In this document: piece after piece, positions 17,340 to 26,614 of the stretch
Layout of the letters: each line of letters starts with the position of its first letter
How positions within the stretch are numbered: position 1 is the stretch's first letter
Assembly (NCBI GenBank): GCA_029261715.1
Contig: JAJDAT010000049.1
Span: forward strand, 372,001 to 436,000
DNA from: Nitrospinia bacterium
Lineage (GTDB): Bacteria > Nitrospinota > Nitrospinia > Nitrospinales > JAJDAT01
Direction of reading: 5' to 3'
Length of the DNA stretch: 64,000 nt
Program-made: the position numbers and the translations under genes
Notes under the pieces: model-generated
The model's input: the letters and a program-made list of their open reading frames with translations, nothing else
The model's database searches: none
Told to the model about the DNA's origin: nothing

Positions 17340-18587
17340 ATGTCGTTTTCAATTTTTACAAGTAAAAATAAAGATTTGGTTGATGAACCAAAGAGCGGGG
17401 AAAATGGTAACGGGAATGGAAACAGGTATAGCAATGGCCATTCTGAAAATAACCTTTCAAGTTCTCTTGGCTCTAAACCTAAAACCAAAGTTAAATATTT
17501 AACAAAAATAGAACAGGTTACGGAGATTCCAAACGAGGATATTGATAACCTCAAGACTGTAACCGATAAATTTATATTTCGTTCCAATGATTATTATCAA
17601 TCTCTAATTAATTGGGATGATCCAAATGATCCAATTCGTAGGTTAATTGTTCCAGACGTTCAAGAGATCGAAGAGTTTGGAGAGCTTGACGCTTCTGGGG
17701 AAGAGTCCTACACAAAGGTTAAGGGATTAGAGCATAAATACGATTCTACCGCTCTTTTGTTAGTCAATGAAGTATGCGCTGCTTATTGTCGGTTTTGCTT
17801 TAGGAAGCGGCTTTTTATGGATGACAATGAAGAGGTGACGAAAGATATTTCCGATGGTCTTGAATACATTCGTAATCATAAGGAAATTTCCAATGTTTTG
17901 CTGACCGGTGGAGATCCGCTAATTATGTCGACTGGTAAGTTAGAGCCTATTATTAGACAGATTCGAGAAGTTGATCATGTCAAAATAATTAGAATTGGAA
18001 CGAAAATCCCTGCATTCAATCCTTTCAGAATTTTTGAGGATGAATCACTTTTCAAGATGATTCAAAAATATAGTACGCCTGAAAAAAGAATTTATATCAT
18101 GGCTCACTTTAACCATCCGGTTGAATTGACAAAAGAAGCTATTAAAGGCATTAATTTTTTAATAAATGCAGGAGCTATAGTTGTTAATCAAACTCCTATG
18201 ATTAAAGGAGTGAATGACAACTCAGAAGTATTAACTGAATTATTTAGAAAGATGTCCTACCTCGGGGTTCCGCCATATTATGTGTTTCAATGCCGACCTA
18301 CTTTGGGAAATAAGTCTTACGTAACTCCAATAGAGGAGACTTATAAGATTTTTGAAAAAGCTAGAATGTCATGCTCTGGTTTAGCCAAACGAGCTAGATT
18401 GGTTATGTCCCATGCAACCGGCAAAATTGAAATTGCGGGTTTGACAGAGGATCAAATCTTTTTCAAATACCATAGAGCTGCAAATAATGAAGACACAGCT
18501 AAATTTATCGCCTTCAAACGGAACCCAGAAGCTTATTGGTTTGATGATTATGAAGAAGCTGTTTCAGAGTTTTCTGTATTAAATTAG
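17340..18587 (+). CDS. KamA-family radical SAM / PLP protein, divergent substrate site
   Basis: 415 aa. The N-terminus has a low-complexity Asn/Gly stretch (about residues 20-40). The radical SAM cluster motif is C146AAYC150RFC153, followed by the SAM-binding LTGGDPL. The C-terminal part matches lysine 2,3-aminomutase, and Lys362 in SHATGKIEI is the likely PLP lysine. The two Asp that bind the lysine side chain in true KamA (in QCDLS and VDAPGGGGK) appear replaced: the first by Arg319 (QCRPT) and the second by non-acidic residues. The substrate is therefore probably not lysine; glutamate or a modified amino acid is possible. Not EpmB-like in length. Confidence 0.85.
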   Translation: MSFSIFTSKNKDLVDEPKSGENGNGNGNRYSNGHSENNLSSSLGSKPKTKVKYLTKIEQVTEIPNEDIDNLKTVTDKFIFRSNDYYQSLINWDDPNDPIRRLIVPDVQEIEEFGELDASGEESYTKVKGLEHKYDSTALLLVNEVCAAYCRFCFRKRLFMDDNEEVTKDISDGLEYIRNHKEISNVLLTGGDPLIMSTGKLEPIIRQIREVDHVKIIRIGTKIPAFNPFRIFEDESLFKMIQKYSTPEKRIYIMAHFNHPVELTKEAIKGINFLINAGAIVVNQTPMIKGVNDNSEVLTELFRKMSYLGVPPYYVFQCRPTLGNKSYVTPIEETYKIFEKARMSCSGLAKRARLVMSHATGKIEIAGLTEDQIFFKYHRAANNEDTAKFIAFKRNPEAYWFDDYEEAVSEFSVLN

Positions 18588-18738
18588 ATTTATTGAAAAT
18601 AACTTTCGGTGCTAAGCTAAATCTTTTTGAGACACATTAATAAAACTTTTTTATAAAGTTTTCATAGTTGGGTTCATTATTTTGAATAATTTAAAATAGT
18701 ATTCACTTCTGAAGAAGACTTGTTTCCCGCCAGCCTGA

Positions 18739-20616
18739 ATGGTAATTATTTTCTTTTTAGGCCTATTCTTTTCTTTTTTTCTCATTGGACATTGGAGTTT
18801 AGTTCGATTGGATCTAGGTTCCTTAGACTCTTGGGAATCAAGGTTTTTTGGTATTGGACTTGGAACTTGTGTTTTTTCTGTTGTTATTTTTATTTTAGCA
18901 AGCTGCCAATTGATCACTGTCTATTCGGTTTGGACCTGTGTATTTATCCCATTTTTTCTTAATAGACAAAAGTTATTTGAATGTTTTAAGCCAATATGGC
19001 TACTAGCATCGTTAAAAAATATCGAAAGTGGAGTTGAAAAAAACGCTTCAAATCTATTTTGTGGGTTAGTTTTCATAATATTTTTTCTTAGCTCTCTTAC
19101 CTTAGCATTAGCTCCAGCTACAGGTACTGACGCCTTAGTCTACCACCTAGCTGTTCCAAAGGCTTATCTTCAGGCTGGCGGTATAGTTTCCCTCCCGAAC
19201 AATATTTATTCTTTTTTCCCATTGCAGTTTGAAATGTTGTACTTGCTAGCGCTCGCTATTGAAGGGGAGACTTTGGCGCAATTACTTGGTTTTGGGATGT
19301 CGGTTACGGTTATCGGAGGGATTGCGTTATTTTATAAGCGATATTTTTCAAGTAAATTGCTTTGGGTCCCTTGTCTCATCTTTTTTTCCACTCCAACCTT
19401 TTGGGAAGTTTCTTTCTTAGCATATGTCGATTTTCAAGTAGCGGGATTTATTTTAATGACGGTATACGCATGGGCGAGGTGGCGTGAAGAAGATAAAAAT
19501 GGTTGGTTTGTATTAATGTGCGTTTTTTCGGGAATGGCGATTTCCACAAAGCTATCGTCTTTAATGATTTTTTCAATTGCGCTTCTGGGGATCGTTTTAT
19601 TAAAAGGAAATTCTTTGAAAAAAACATTAACCTTTTCTTCTCTGCTCATTCTAGCGGTGTTTTTGTTTATGGCGCCTTGGTGGATACGTAATTTAATATT
19701 TACGGAAGGAAATCCCTTTGCACCCTATCTCATACAGTTTTTTGGAGGGGATGGCATCAATTGGGATGAAGCGCGATCTTCAATGCAATTTGATTATTAT
19801 CAATCGTTTGGAATGGGAAGAAGTCTAAAAGATTTTTTCCTTTTGCCGTGGAATTTAACATTTCATAGTCAGAAGAGTAGCTTACTGTATGACGGTCAAA
19901 TAGGCATACTTTATCTGTTGGCGCTTCCCTTTTTAGGGATTGTTATGTTTAGAAAAAAACGAGATGCCTCAATCGGTTTTTTCATTAGCGTGCTGATATT
20001 CTGTGTTTTTTTTATTTCTTGGTTTTTTATGTCGCAATACATCCGGCTTCTGACAGTTCCTTTTATTTTTTTAAGCATGTTATTAGCTTTCGCTTTAGAA
20101 ACAGCTTATCTTAACTCAGTAAAACCACTTCGTATTTTGACGGCTGTAGTTTTTGTTTTTGGTTTGCTTTTCAATGGCGTAATTATTTTTAAAGAATGGT
20201 TCGATCGTAACCCATTCCCTGTCTTTCTTGGAACTCAGTCGCGCGACGATTATTTGGAATCGAGAATACCGACTTACCCCATTTATAAAGCGATCAATAA
20301 TCGTTTGTCGAATAACGACCAAGCGTTGTTAGTTTATTTAAGAAATTACGGATTTTTTAGCGATAAAATTTTTTTTAGCGATACTTTTTTTGAAGGATTT
20401 ACGTTAAAAAAAATTCTTAAAGACGGTCCAACTCCTGAATTATTATTGAAAAGATGGCAAGAAAAAAGCCTAACTCACTTGGCGTTTGATTTTCATTTTG
20501 TATTTGGAAAGGATTCAGTTTTGGAACCAATTGAAAGAGAAGCTTTGAAAAATTATCTTAATCTTCGAGGTCGACTAATTTTTGAAAAAAATGAATTTTA
20601 CCTTTATGCCTTATGA
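18739..20616 (+). CDS. GT-C family integral membrane glycosyltransferase
   Basis: 625 aa with about 11-13 membrane segments. The first large periplasmic loop carries TGTDALVYHLAVPKAYLQAGG, then PLQFEMLYLLAL. This is the Asp-containing loop typical of lipid-linked-sugar GT-C enzymes (ArnT/PMT-like). The C-terminal 150 residues are a soluble domain. It probably transfers a sugar from a polyprenyl carrier to an envelope substrate; the substrate is not identifiable. The N-terminal start is uncertain within a few codons. Confidence 0.75.
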   Translation: MVIIFFLGLFFSFFLIGHWSLVRLDLGSLDSWESRFFGIGLGTCVFSVVIFILASCQLITVYSVWTCVFIPFFLNRQKLFECFKPIWLLASLKNIESGVEKNASNLFCGLVFIIFFLSSLTLALAPATGTDALVYHLAVPKAYLQAGGIVSLPNNIYSFFPLQFEMLYLLALAIEGETLAQLLGFGMSVTVIGGIALFYKRYFSSKLLWVPCLIFFSTPTFWEVSFLAYVDFQVAGFILMTVYAWARWREEDKNGWFVLMCVFSGMAISTKLSSLMIFSIALLGIVLLKGNSLKKTLTFSSLLILAVFLFMAPWWIRNLIFTEGNPFAPYLIQFFGGDGINWDEARSSMQFDYYQSFGMGRSLKDFFLLPWNLTFHSQKSSLLYDGQIGILYLLALPFLGIVMFRKKRDASIGFFISVLIFCVFFISWFFMSQYIRLLTVPFIFLSMLLAFALETAYLNSVKPLRILTAVVFVFGLLFNGVIIFKEWFDRNPFPVFLGTQSRDDYLESRIPTYPIYKAINNRLSNNDQALLVYLRNYGFFSDKIFFSDTFFEGFTLKKILKDGPTPELLLKRWQEKSLTHLAFDFHFVFGKDSVLEPIEREALKNYLNLRGRLIFEKNEFYLYAL

Positions 20617-20691
20617 TAAAATATCGGTTTTTCAGTTTGCGAAATTTATTTTAGGTTTCGGCAAGCGTTCACGAATTTTTAGGAGATTGAC

Positions 20692-21324
20692 ATGGGTCGC
20701 TTGACGGGAAGAAATATTTTAGTTGTTATTCCAAAGGATTATTTTGACGAAGGTCAGTTAGATCCGCTTTTGGAAGCTTTAGACAAAGAAGATGCCACAG
20801 TTAATATAGCTTCGTCCAAATTAAAAGAAGCCATTGGCATGAAAAATGGCAGAATCCGCCCTGATCTTTTGCTTGTTGATTGTATGGAAGGTATTACTGG
20901 AGATAGCTATGTTACTGAAGCGGGTCATGGCACTCGCCAAATTAAAGGTATTTATCATGGCGTCGTATTAGTAGGGGGTAAAGGAGCAAGAAAATACTTA
21001 TGGGAAGACAAGATTCTTCAGCTGTTAGTTGCCGATCGGCATAAAAATGGTTTTGCGGTTGCAGCTATTGGTTCTGCTGTGCCTTGTTTGGCGTTAAGCG
21101 GACTTTTGGAAGGAGTGATGGCCACTTATGAAAAAAGCAAACACGCTGATGTGATTATGGAAAAACATTCCGTCATCATTGCTGAAGAGAATGTGGTGAG
21201 CGCTAACGCAAGTCTAAGTACAGATTATAATATTCCAATAATCACCGCTTCGGGAAAAGAGGCAATTGCAGAATTTGTCGAAACTTATATTGAAACTGTA
21301 CTGACGACTAGAGAAAAACCCTGA
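20692..21324 (+). CDS. DJ-1/PfpI-like protein lacking the nucleophilic cysteine
   Basis: 210 aa single-domain DJ-1/PfpI fold: ILVVIPKDYFDEGQLDPLLEALD, a GVVLVGGKGARKYLW segment, and VAAIGSAVPCLALSGLLEG where family members normally have AICHG at the nucleophile elbow. Here the elbow residue is Gly127; the nearest Cys is 132. GGAG precedes the ATG. It may therefore be non-catalytic, or use a different residue. Monocistronic by position. Confidence 0.82.
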   Translation: MGRLTGRNILVVIPKDYFDEGQLDPLLEALDKEDATVNIASSKLKEAIGMKNGRIRPDLLLVDCMEGITGDSYVTEAGHGTRQIKGIYHGVVLVGGKGARKYLWEDKILQLLVADRHKNGFAVAAIGSAVPCLALSGLLEGVMATYEKSKHADVIMEKHSVIIAEENVVSANASLSTDYNIPIITASGKEAIAEFVETYIETVLTTREKP

Positions 21325-21371
21325 AAAATATTTTCGAAATTAAAATAGATGGTTTTTTGTCCAAGCCTACC

Positions 21372-21719
21372 TTATATTTCGTCCCGTTCACGTTGTGAAT
21401 TTAGAATTCTTTTTCTTAGTTTTAAAGCGGTGTTTAAATCCTTAACGATAAATTCTTTTGCGTCAGGGAAGTAAATTTTTTGGTTAATTTCGTCTAAGGA
21501 TCGTTCTTCCAGAATTTTTGCGAACGCTTCATCGACAAACACGCGGGACATTTTCACAATCCCTTCGAAATAAATAATTATTTTTTCGTACTTGTCCCAA
21601 TTACTAAGTATTATTTCGCGAATATTATCCGCCCCTGTTTCTCCATCATCGGAAGTTCTTCCTTCTGGTGTCTGGGTTTTTACAATTTGATAAATGTTAA
21701 CCCGAAATTCTTTTTCCAT
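21372..21719 (-). CDS. STAS-like domain (DUF4325) protein
   Basis: 115 aa. The central segment KIIIYFEGIVKMSRVFVDEAFAKIL matches the STAS-like DUF4325 family (typically I.IDF.GV..V.SSFADEAFG), which resembles anti-sigma-factor antagonists and often partners ATPase-type regulators. No partner kinase is adjacent. Acidic and cytosolic. A regulatory role is inferred only from the family. Confidence 0.7.
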   Translation of the reverse strand: MEKEFRVNIYQIVKTQTPEGRTSDDGETGADNIREIILSNWDKYEKIIIYFEGIVKMSRVFVDEAFAKILEERSLDEINQKIYFPDAKEFIVKDLNTALKLRKRILNSQRERDEI

Positions 21720-21772
21720 AATTTTTCCCTTACTTATACCTTAATCAAGTTTCAATAAAAGTTTAAGTTTGT

Positions 21773-21806
21773 TATCGCCTATCCTTATAAAAAGGAAGCG
21801 GCGATA
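21773..21806. promoter_or_regulatory. Stem-loop between the STAS-like and cyclophilin genes
   Basis: Inverted repeat TATCGCC (21773-21779) with GGCGATA (21800-21806), plus an inner TCCTT/AAGGA pairing. No U-tract follows on either strand, so it is more likely a processing or attenuating element than a terminator. Confidence 0.4.
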
Positions 21807-21847
21807 GCAAAACTTTATAAACGTGAAACTTTAAAAATAGCTTTAGA

Positions 21848-22348
21848 TTAGCGAACTTCGATTTTAACAGAATTTACTACGATAGATTCAATTGGATTAT
21901 CTCTAGCGTCTCGTTTAGAATCGACGATTTCATCTGCAACATCCATCCCAGAAACAACCTCTCCGAAAGCTGAATATTGTCCGTCAAGGAAAAATGAATC
22001 TTTTACCATAATAAAGAATTGTGATCCCGCGCTATTTGGATCTTGCGCTCTGGCCATCGATAGGATGCCTCTATGGTGTTTGATATCGTTAAATTCTGCG
22101 TCAATAGCATACCCAGGTCCTCCAGTTCCATGCTGAGATCTATCGTCGCTTTTGGAATTAGGGTCGCCTCCCTGAATCATAAATCCGGGTATTACTCGAT
22201 GAAATTTTGTTCCATCATAAAACCCTTTTTGAGCGAGTTCTTGGAAGTTAGCGACATGATTAGGAGCTTTATCTTCAAAAAATTTAACTTCGATAGTCCC
22301 TTTGGTTGTTTCGATTACGGCAATTTCTTGGCCTGATTCTTCGGTCAT
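21848..22348 (-). CDS. ppiB: Cytoplasmic cyclophilin-type peptidyl-prolyl isomerase
   Basis: 166 aa cyclophilin with the catalytic FHRVIPGFMIQGGDP, the GSQFFI segment and the FLDGQYSAFGEV loop. No signal peptide, so cytosolic. AGAGGAAA precedes the ATG. It sits directly downstream (20 bp) of a second cyclophilin that has a signal peptide; the two share most of their core residues, so this is a tandem duplication with split localisation. Confidence 0.95.
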   Translation of the reverse strand: MTEESGQEIAVIETTKGTIEVKFFEDKAPNHVANFQELAQKGFYDGTKFHRVIPGFMIQGGDPNSKSDDRSQHGTGGPGYAIDAEFNDIKHHRGILSMARAQDPNSAGSQFFIMVKDSFFLDGQYSAFGEVVSGMDVADEIVDSKRDARDNPIESIVVNSVKIEVR

Positions 22349-22368
22349 GATTTCCTCTATATGAAAGT

Positions 22369-22923
22369 TTATTTCTTTTCGATTTTGATGGAATTGATGG
22401 CGATCTTTTTAAGCGGGTTGTCGTTTCTATCGCGATCTGCGCTGACAATCCGATCAGCCACGTCCATTCCTTGTATTACTTTGCCAAAAGCTGTGTATTG
22501 ATGATCTAAAAAAAGAGAGTCTTTTACAACAATAAAAAATTGGGAGCCTGCGCTATTTGGATTTTGCGAGCGAGCCATCGAGAGAACTCCACGTTTATGT
22601 GGTGTATCGTTGAATTCGGCGTTGATTGAATATCCCGGTCCTCCAGTTCCATCGTTTCCTCTGTTGTCATCTTTACTATTGGGGTCGCCTCCTTGAATCA
22701 TAAAGCCTGGAATAACTCTATGGAAAGTGGTTCCGTTATAAAAGCCTTTATTTGCTAGGCTTTTGAAGTTTTTTACGTGGCCTGGAGCTTTATCTTTATA
22801 GAGCTCTAGTTTGATGGTTCCCAAAGTTGTTTCCAGAACTGCGATTTCATTCGCATATGCTTGGGTTGTTATAGAAATTATTAGAAAAAGTAATACCAAA
22901 ATACCGCGGCCCAAATTTCGCAT
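22369..22923 (-). CDS. ppiA: Periplasmic cyclophilin-type peptidyl-prolyl isomerase
   Basis: 184 aa from the ATG at 22923, chosen because AAGGAG lies just upstream and a Sec signal (MRNLGRGILVLLFLIISI, cleaved near AYA) follows at once; the longer frame to 23019 adds 32 residues with no such signal. The core has FHRVIPGFMIQGGDP and FLDHQYTAFGKV. It catalyses proline isomerisation of exported proteins. First gene of a two-gene unit with the cytoplasmic paralogue; divergent from the transglutaminase gene. Confidence 0.94.
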   Translation of the reverse strand: MRNLGRGILVLLFLIISITTQAYANEIAVLETTLGTIKLELYKDKAPGHVKNFKSLANKGFYNGTTFHRVIPGFMIQGGDPNSKDDNRGNDGTGGPGYSINAEFNDTPHKRGVLSMARSQNPNSAGSQFFIVVKDSLFLDHQYTAFGKVIQGMDVADRIVSADRDRNDNPLKKIAINSIKIEKK

Positions 22924-23041
22924 AAAATCTCCTTGTAGGTTTGGATATTGTGTTGCCAGGGAATAAGGAAGTTTAGATTGGCAAACAAGGGTAGATAAAA
23001 ATTTTAAAGAATAGGACAATGTTTGTCAAACGGTTAAATAT

Positions 23042-25159
23042 TTGGATAGTTCTCAAACCAATCGGAGTCTAAAAGTTTCCTTGTTTTTCATAAATTTAAG
23101 ACAAAGCTTCATTTTTTTGAATTATTTTATTTCTGCTCTTGGAATGGCATGTTTAGCCTTTAGTGAAGTATTTCCGAACGCTGTTTATCTTGGTTTATAT
23201 TTTGCTTTATCAGTGTGCTTCTATTATGAGTCTAAAGGGCGAATTCCATTAGAACCTCCCGTTCAATTATCTATCTGGAAAATTGGAGTAGCATTTTTTG
23301 TCTTCTTTTATTTTCTAGGAGATTTACCAATCCTTCCGATATTAGTTTCGTTTTTAGTTCTAATAATGTTTCTCAAGTTGGTATTTAAAGCTGAATTAAA
23401 CGATTACCTTTATGGTTATTTGATTGGCATCGTGTACTTATTGATAGGGGCTATTTACGCGAGAGGTTTGTCTTTTGGAATTTTATTTTTAACTTTTTAT
23501 TTGATTCTTTGCTGGGTTTTAATTCTGTATAACCTGGTGGTTAGAAAAGTGGGAAGTCACGCTCCTCCTAGTAGGTTTAGAGCAGTTGGTCGCGATGAAA
23601 CCATTGAATGGCCTCTTTTTAGTCTTGCGGGAGGTTTGGTTTTTGGGAGTTTAATTTTAACTGTAATAATTTTTGTTAGTTTCCCCAGGGTGGAATTGGG
23701 GTTTTTCTCTATAGGTTCAAATTCTCATCCGTTGACAGGTTTTTCGGAAAAGGTCACTTTAGGTGAAGTTGGGAGTATTAAAGAAAATACCGATGTTGTA
23801 ATGAGAGTCGAGTTTTCTCAGAGAGGAAAGAAAATACGTCCCGATGGCAGGCTTTTGTGGCGTGGGGTTGCGCTAGATTTATATGATGGCAGGTCTTGGA
23901 TGTCTACGGCTGGAATAGACTGGCAAATGAAAAAACCTAGCCCTAAATCTGGTTTGGATTTGTTTACGCCTTCCTCTTCTAACAAATTATTTAAACAAGA
24001 AGTTTTTATGGAGCCTTTTGATTCTGATGTTGTTTTTACAAGCGGAATTCCGATTCATATAAACGGATCGTTTCGAGGGCTTGAGTTAGATCGAAATTTT
24101 GTTTTAAGAACCGCCGACCAAGTTTATGGTCCAAAAAAATTAGTAATAACTTCTGAAATGAAGTCTCCATTGACTAGCTATACTAATCCGGAACCATTCA
24201 GATATGACAACAATGCGCTAAGACGTTTTTTACAATTACCGCCTTTGAGTCCAGAGGTTAAACAATTAGCGAAGTCATTATATAGCTCTGGAGATTCAGG
24301 TTTTGAAAAAGCGGATAAGATTTTAGATTATTTAAAGACAGGTTTTGGTTATTCACTTGAGATGGTAAAAGAAACGGAATTATCTGGATTAGATGAATTC
24401 TTATTTGTTCGTAAAAGAGGACATTGTGAATATTTTGCCTCTGCAATGGCGGTTTTACTCCGATTGCAAGGTATACCTACCAAACTGGTCAATGGTTTTG
24501 TGGGTACTGAATGGAATGATTTAGGTAACTATATGGTTATCAGGCAAAAACATGCGCACTCTTGGGTCGAAGCCTATTTCCCTGGTTACGGATGGAGAGT
24601 TTACGATCCGACTCCTCCAGATCCATTGGCGGTTTTTCAAAAAAGTAATTTGCTTTCCTCCTATATGGATGTTCTTCGACTTAATTGGCAACGTTATGTC
24701 ATTCGGTATTCTTTTAAAGATCAGGTGAGACTAGCTTCTTTTATTGGGTCTGAAGGGAAAAGTTTGAAGGAAAAGTTTAAAAAAATTCATCTGCCAAGCT
24801 GGGAGGAAATTGGACAAGCGTATAAAGACCATAGCAAATTGATTTTAATTTTGGTTTGGTTTTTTGTCATGTACAAGCTTTTCTTTGCATTTTCATTTTC
24901 GCGTTTAAGCAGCAAATGGAAGAGTGAATTTGCCATATTGCTTTACCAAAAACTAATAGCTAGGTTAGAGCGCTCTGGTTTTCCTAAAAAACCTGCATGG
25001 ACTCATCGTGAATTTTTAAAAAACCTTAAAAACCTTCCTCCGGAAAAATTTGATATTGTGGAAGAAGTTATTCGCGTTTACGAGAAGGCTCGTTTTGCAT
25101 CAGGCTCGTTAAATGATAAAGAAAAAAAAGAAATTTGGATTAAAATCCAAAGTATTTAA
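23042..25159 (+). CDS. TgpA-like membrane transglutaminase
   Basis: 705 aa. An N-terminal block of about six membrane helices (DUF3488) ends near residue 230. It is followed by a periplasmic domain with the transglutaminase core (GHCEYFASAMAVLLR with catalytic Cys, KHAHSWVEAY with His, WRVYDPTPP with Asp), one more membrane helix near 600, and a DUF4129-like tail. The order is that of TgpA, a periplasmic-facing transglutaminase essential in Pseudomonas. The start is TTG at 23042 without a clear ribosome site, so the first residues are uncertain. The usual neighbours (MoxR ATPase, DUF58 protein) are absent. Confidence 0.9.
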   Translation: MDSSQTNRSLKVSLFFINLRQSFIFLNYFISALGMACLAFSEVFPNAVYLGLYFALSVCFYYESKGRIPLEPPVQLSIWKIGVAFFVFFYFLGDLPILPILVSFLVLIMFLKLVFKAELNDYLYGYLIGIVYLLIGAIYARGLSFGILFLTFYLILCWVLILYNLVVRKVGSHAPPSRFRAVGRDETIEWPLFSLAGGLVFGSLILTVIIFVSFPRVELGFFSIGSNSHPLTGFSEKVTLGEVGSIKENTDVVMRVEFSQRGKKIRPDGRLLWRGVALDLYDGRSWMSTAGIDWQMKKPSPKSGLDLFTPSSSNKLFKQEVFMEPFDSDVVFTSGIPIHINGSFRGLELDRNFVLRTADQVYGPKKLVITSEMKSPLTSYTNPEPFRYDNNALRRFLQLPPLSPEVKQLAKSLYSSGDSGFEKADKILDYLKTGFGYSLEMVKETELSGLDEFLFVRKRGHCEYFASAMAVLLRLQGIPTKLVNGFVGTEWNDLGNYMVIRQKHAHSWVEAYFPGYGWRVYDPTPPDPLAVFQKSNLLSSYMDVLRLNWQRYVIRYSFKDQVRLASFIGSEGKSLKEKFKKIHLPSWEEIGQAYKDHSKLILILVWFFVMYKLFFAFSFSRLSSKWKSEFAILLYQKLIARLERSGFPKKPAWTHREFLKNLKNLPPEKFDIVEEVIRVYEKARFASGSLNDKEKKEIWIKIQSI

Positions 25160-25400
25160 AGATTCTCTAAAAATTTAAAAATATGAATCAGTTTTTTAAT
25201 ATAAAAATCCTAGTTTAATATCGAAAATTATGTTTTAGAAGAATCGCGCCAAGATAGTTGACAGATTCTATGCTTTCGGAAATAATCTTGTTTGCCTCAG
25301 TAAATTCGTTTTTTCCAAATCTAGTTTTAGGTAACGAGTAAAAAATGCAGTTGATATAAGGCTGTATTCCCTTTTCTAATTTCCTTACTTTGGGTTTTAT

Positions 25401-26516
25401 ATGGACAACTATTGGGAGAGATTTAAGACTCCATTTCTATGTTTTGGCGGCTATTCTGGAGTTGGAAAAACTACTTTAATGTCAAAACTAATTAAAAAAT
25501 TTAGGGATGATGGAGTTCGAGTTGGATATTACAAACATGATTCCCATCGTTTTGTTATGGATAAGGAAGGAAAAGACACTCAAATATGCGCTCAAGCTGG
25601 CGCTGAAATAGTCGTGATTAATGACCCTAGACACTTCGCTATTATTGGAGATGATAACTTTAAAAAGATCACAATAACTCATGCCTTAGAGCAATGTGAT
25701 TGCATTTTAATAGAGGGTTATAAGCAATCTCCTTTTAATAAAATTGTTTTTTTTGATAAAAATGGCGACATGCCTATCTCTCCAGAAACGCCCAATATAA
25801 AGGCTTTTATACATCAAGGCAAAATTTCGGATTCCTTAGATCCTAAACTTCCGACTTTTGATAGGGAAGATATTGATCCTATTTACGATTTTGTAAAAAA
25901 ACATTTTCAAAGCTGCGCTAGTGAAGTTTTTGGAGCTGTTTTTGTAGGCGGACAGAGCAGTCGCATGGGGCGCCCAAAGTTTTCTTTAGAATATAACGGG
26001 ACTACAGAACCGCAGAGAATGACAAAAATTTTATCAAATTTTTGCGAAAAAGTTGTTTTGTCGGCACGGTCGGACCTGGATATGGGGGATTTGCCCGAAA
26101 TCATTCAATGCGAACGAGTCAATGACGATCATACTAACTTGGGGCCTGTTGGTGGCTTGGCTACACTAATGAGCCGGTTTCCGGATAAAGCTTTTTTAAT
26201 TACCGCTTGTGATTTACCTTTGTTAGATCAAGAAAGTTTCTCACTTCTTATTAAAAATCGGAATCCATTAAAATATGGTACCTGCTTTATTAAAAAAGGC
26301 CGGCATGGTTTTGAACCCATGTGCGCAATATATGAACCCAAATTCATATTTCCTTTATTTGAAGCAATGTCTAGTCGGGAGTTATCGCTTTCAAGAATTA
26401 TCCGGGATTTACCATTTCAACATATCGTTATACCGGAGGAACAAAGATTTCGTTTTTCAAACGTTAACCATCCTGAAGAATATGAGGCTGCTCGTTTGAA
26501 GCGTGGAGTAAAGTAA
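25401..26516 (+). CDS. MobB-MobA fusion for molybdenum cofactor nucleotide attachment
   Basis: 371 aa. Residues 10 to about 170 are MobB, a P-loop GTPase-like protein (GYSGVGKTTL; YKHDSHRF; EGYKQSPFNKIV). Residues about 180-370 are MobA, the molybdenum cofactor guanylyltransferase (GAVFVGGQSSRMGRPK nucleotide loop; ITACDLPLL metal-binding Asp). MobA converts Moco to the bis-MGD cofactor of DMSO-reductase-family enzymes. The fused order occurs in several lineages. It sits 98 bp upstream of moeA, consistent with a Moco operon. Confidence 0.93.
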   Translation: MDNYWERFKTPFLCFGGYSGVGKTTLMSKLIKKFRDDGVRVGYYKHDSHRFVMDKEGKDTQICAQAGAEIVVINDPRHFAIIGDDNFKKITITHALEQCDCILIEGYKQSPFNKIVFFDKNGDMPISPETPNIKAFIHQGKISDSLDPKLPTFDREDIDPIYDFVKKHFQSCASEVFGAVFVGGQSSRMGRPKFSLEYNGTTEPQRMTKILSNFCEKVVLSARSDLDMGDLPEIIQCERVNDDHTNLGPVGGLATLMSRFPDKAFLITACDLPLLDQESFSLLIKNRNPLKYGTCFIKKGRHGFEPMCAIYEPKFIFPLFEAMSSRELSLSRIIRDLPFQHIVIPEEQRFRFSNVNHPEEYEAARLKRGVK

Positions 26517-26614
26517 AATGGACGGCATTGCCCAAAGTTTAATTTTGGATTGAAGCTAAAAACTTCACAAACTAATCAATAAATGAATAAAGCTTAAAAA
26601 AAAGGGAGCTATAA

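Noticed and set aside
18642-18662. AAAACTT/AAGTTTT hairpin after the KamA-family gene
   Set aside because: No G-C pairs in the stem, too weak to call a terminator.
22924-23019. Longer N-terminus of the periplasmic cyclophilin
   Set aside because: Adds residues before a normal signal peptide and lacks a ribosome site; AAGGAG supports 22923.
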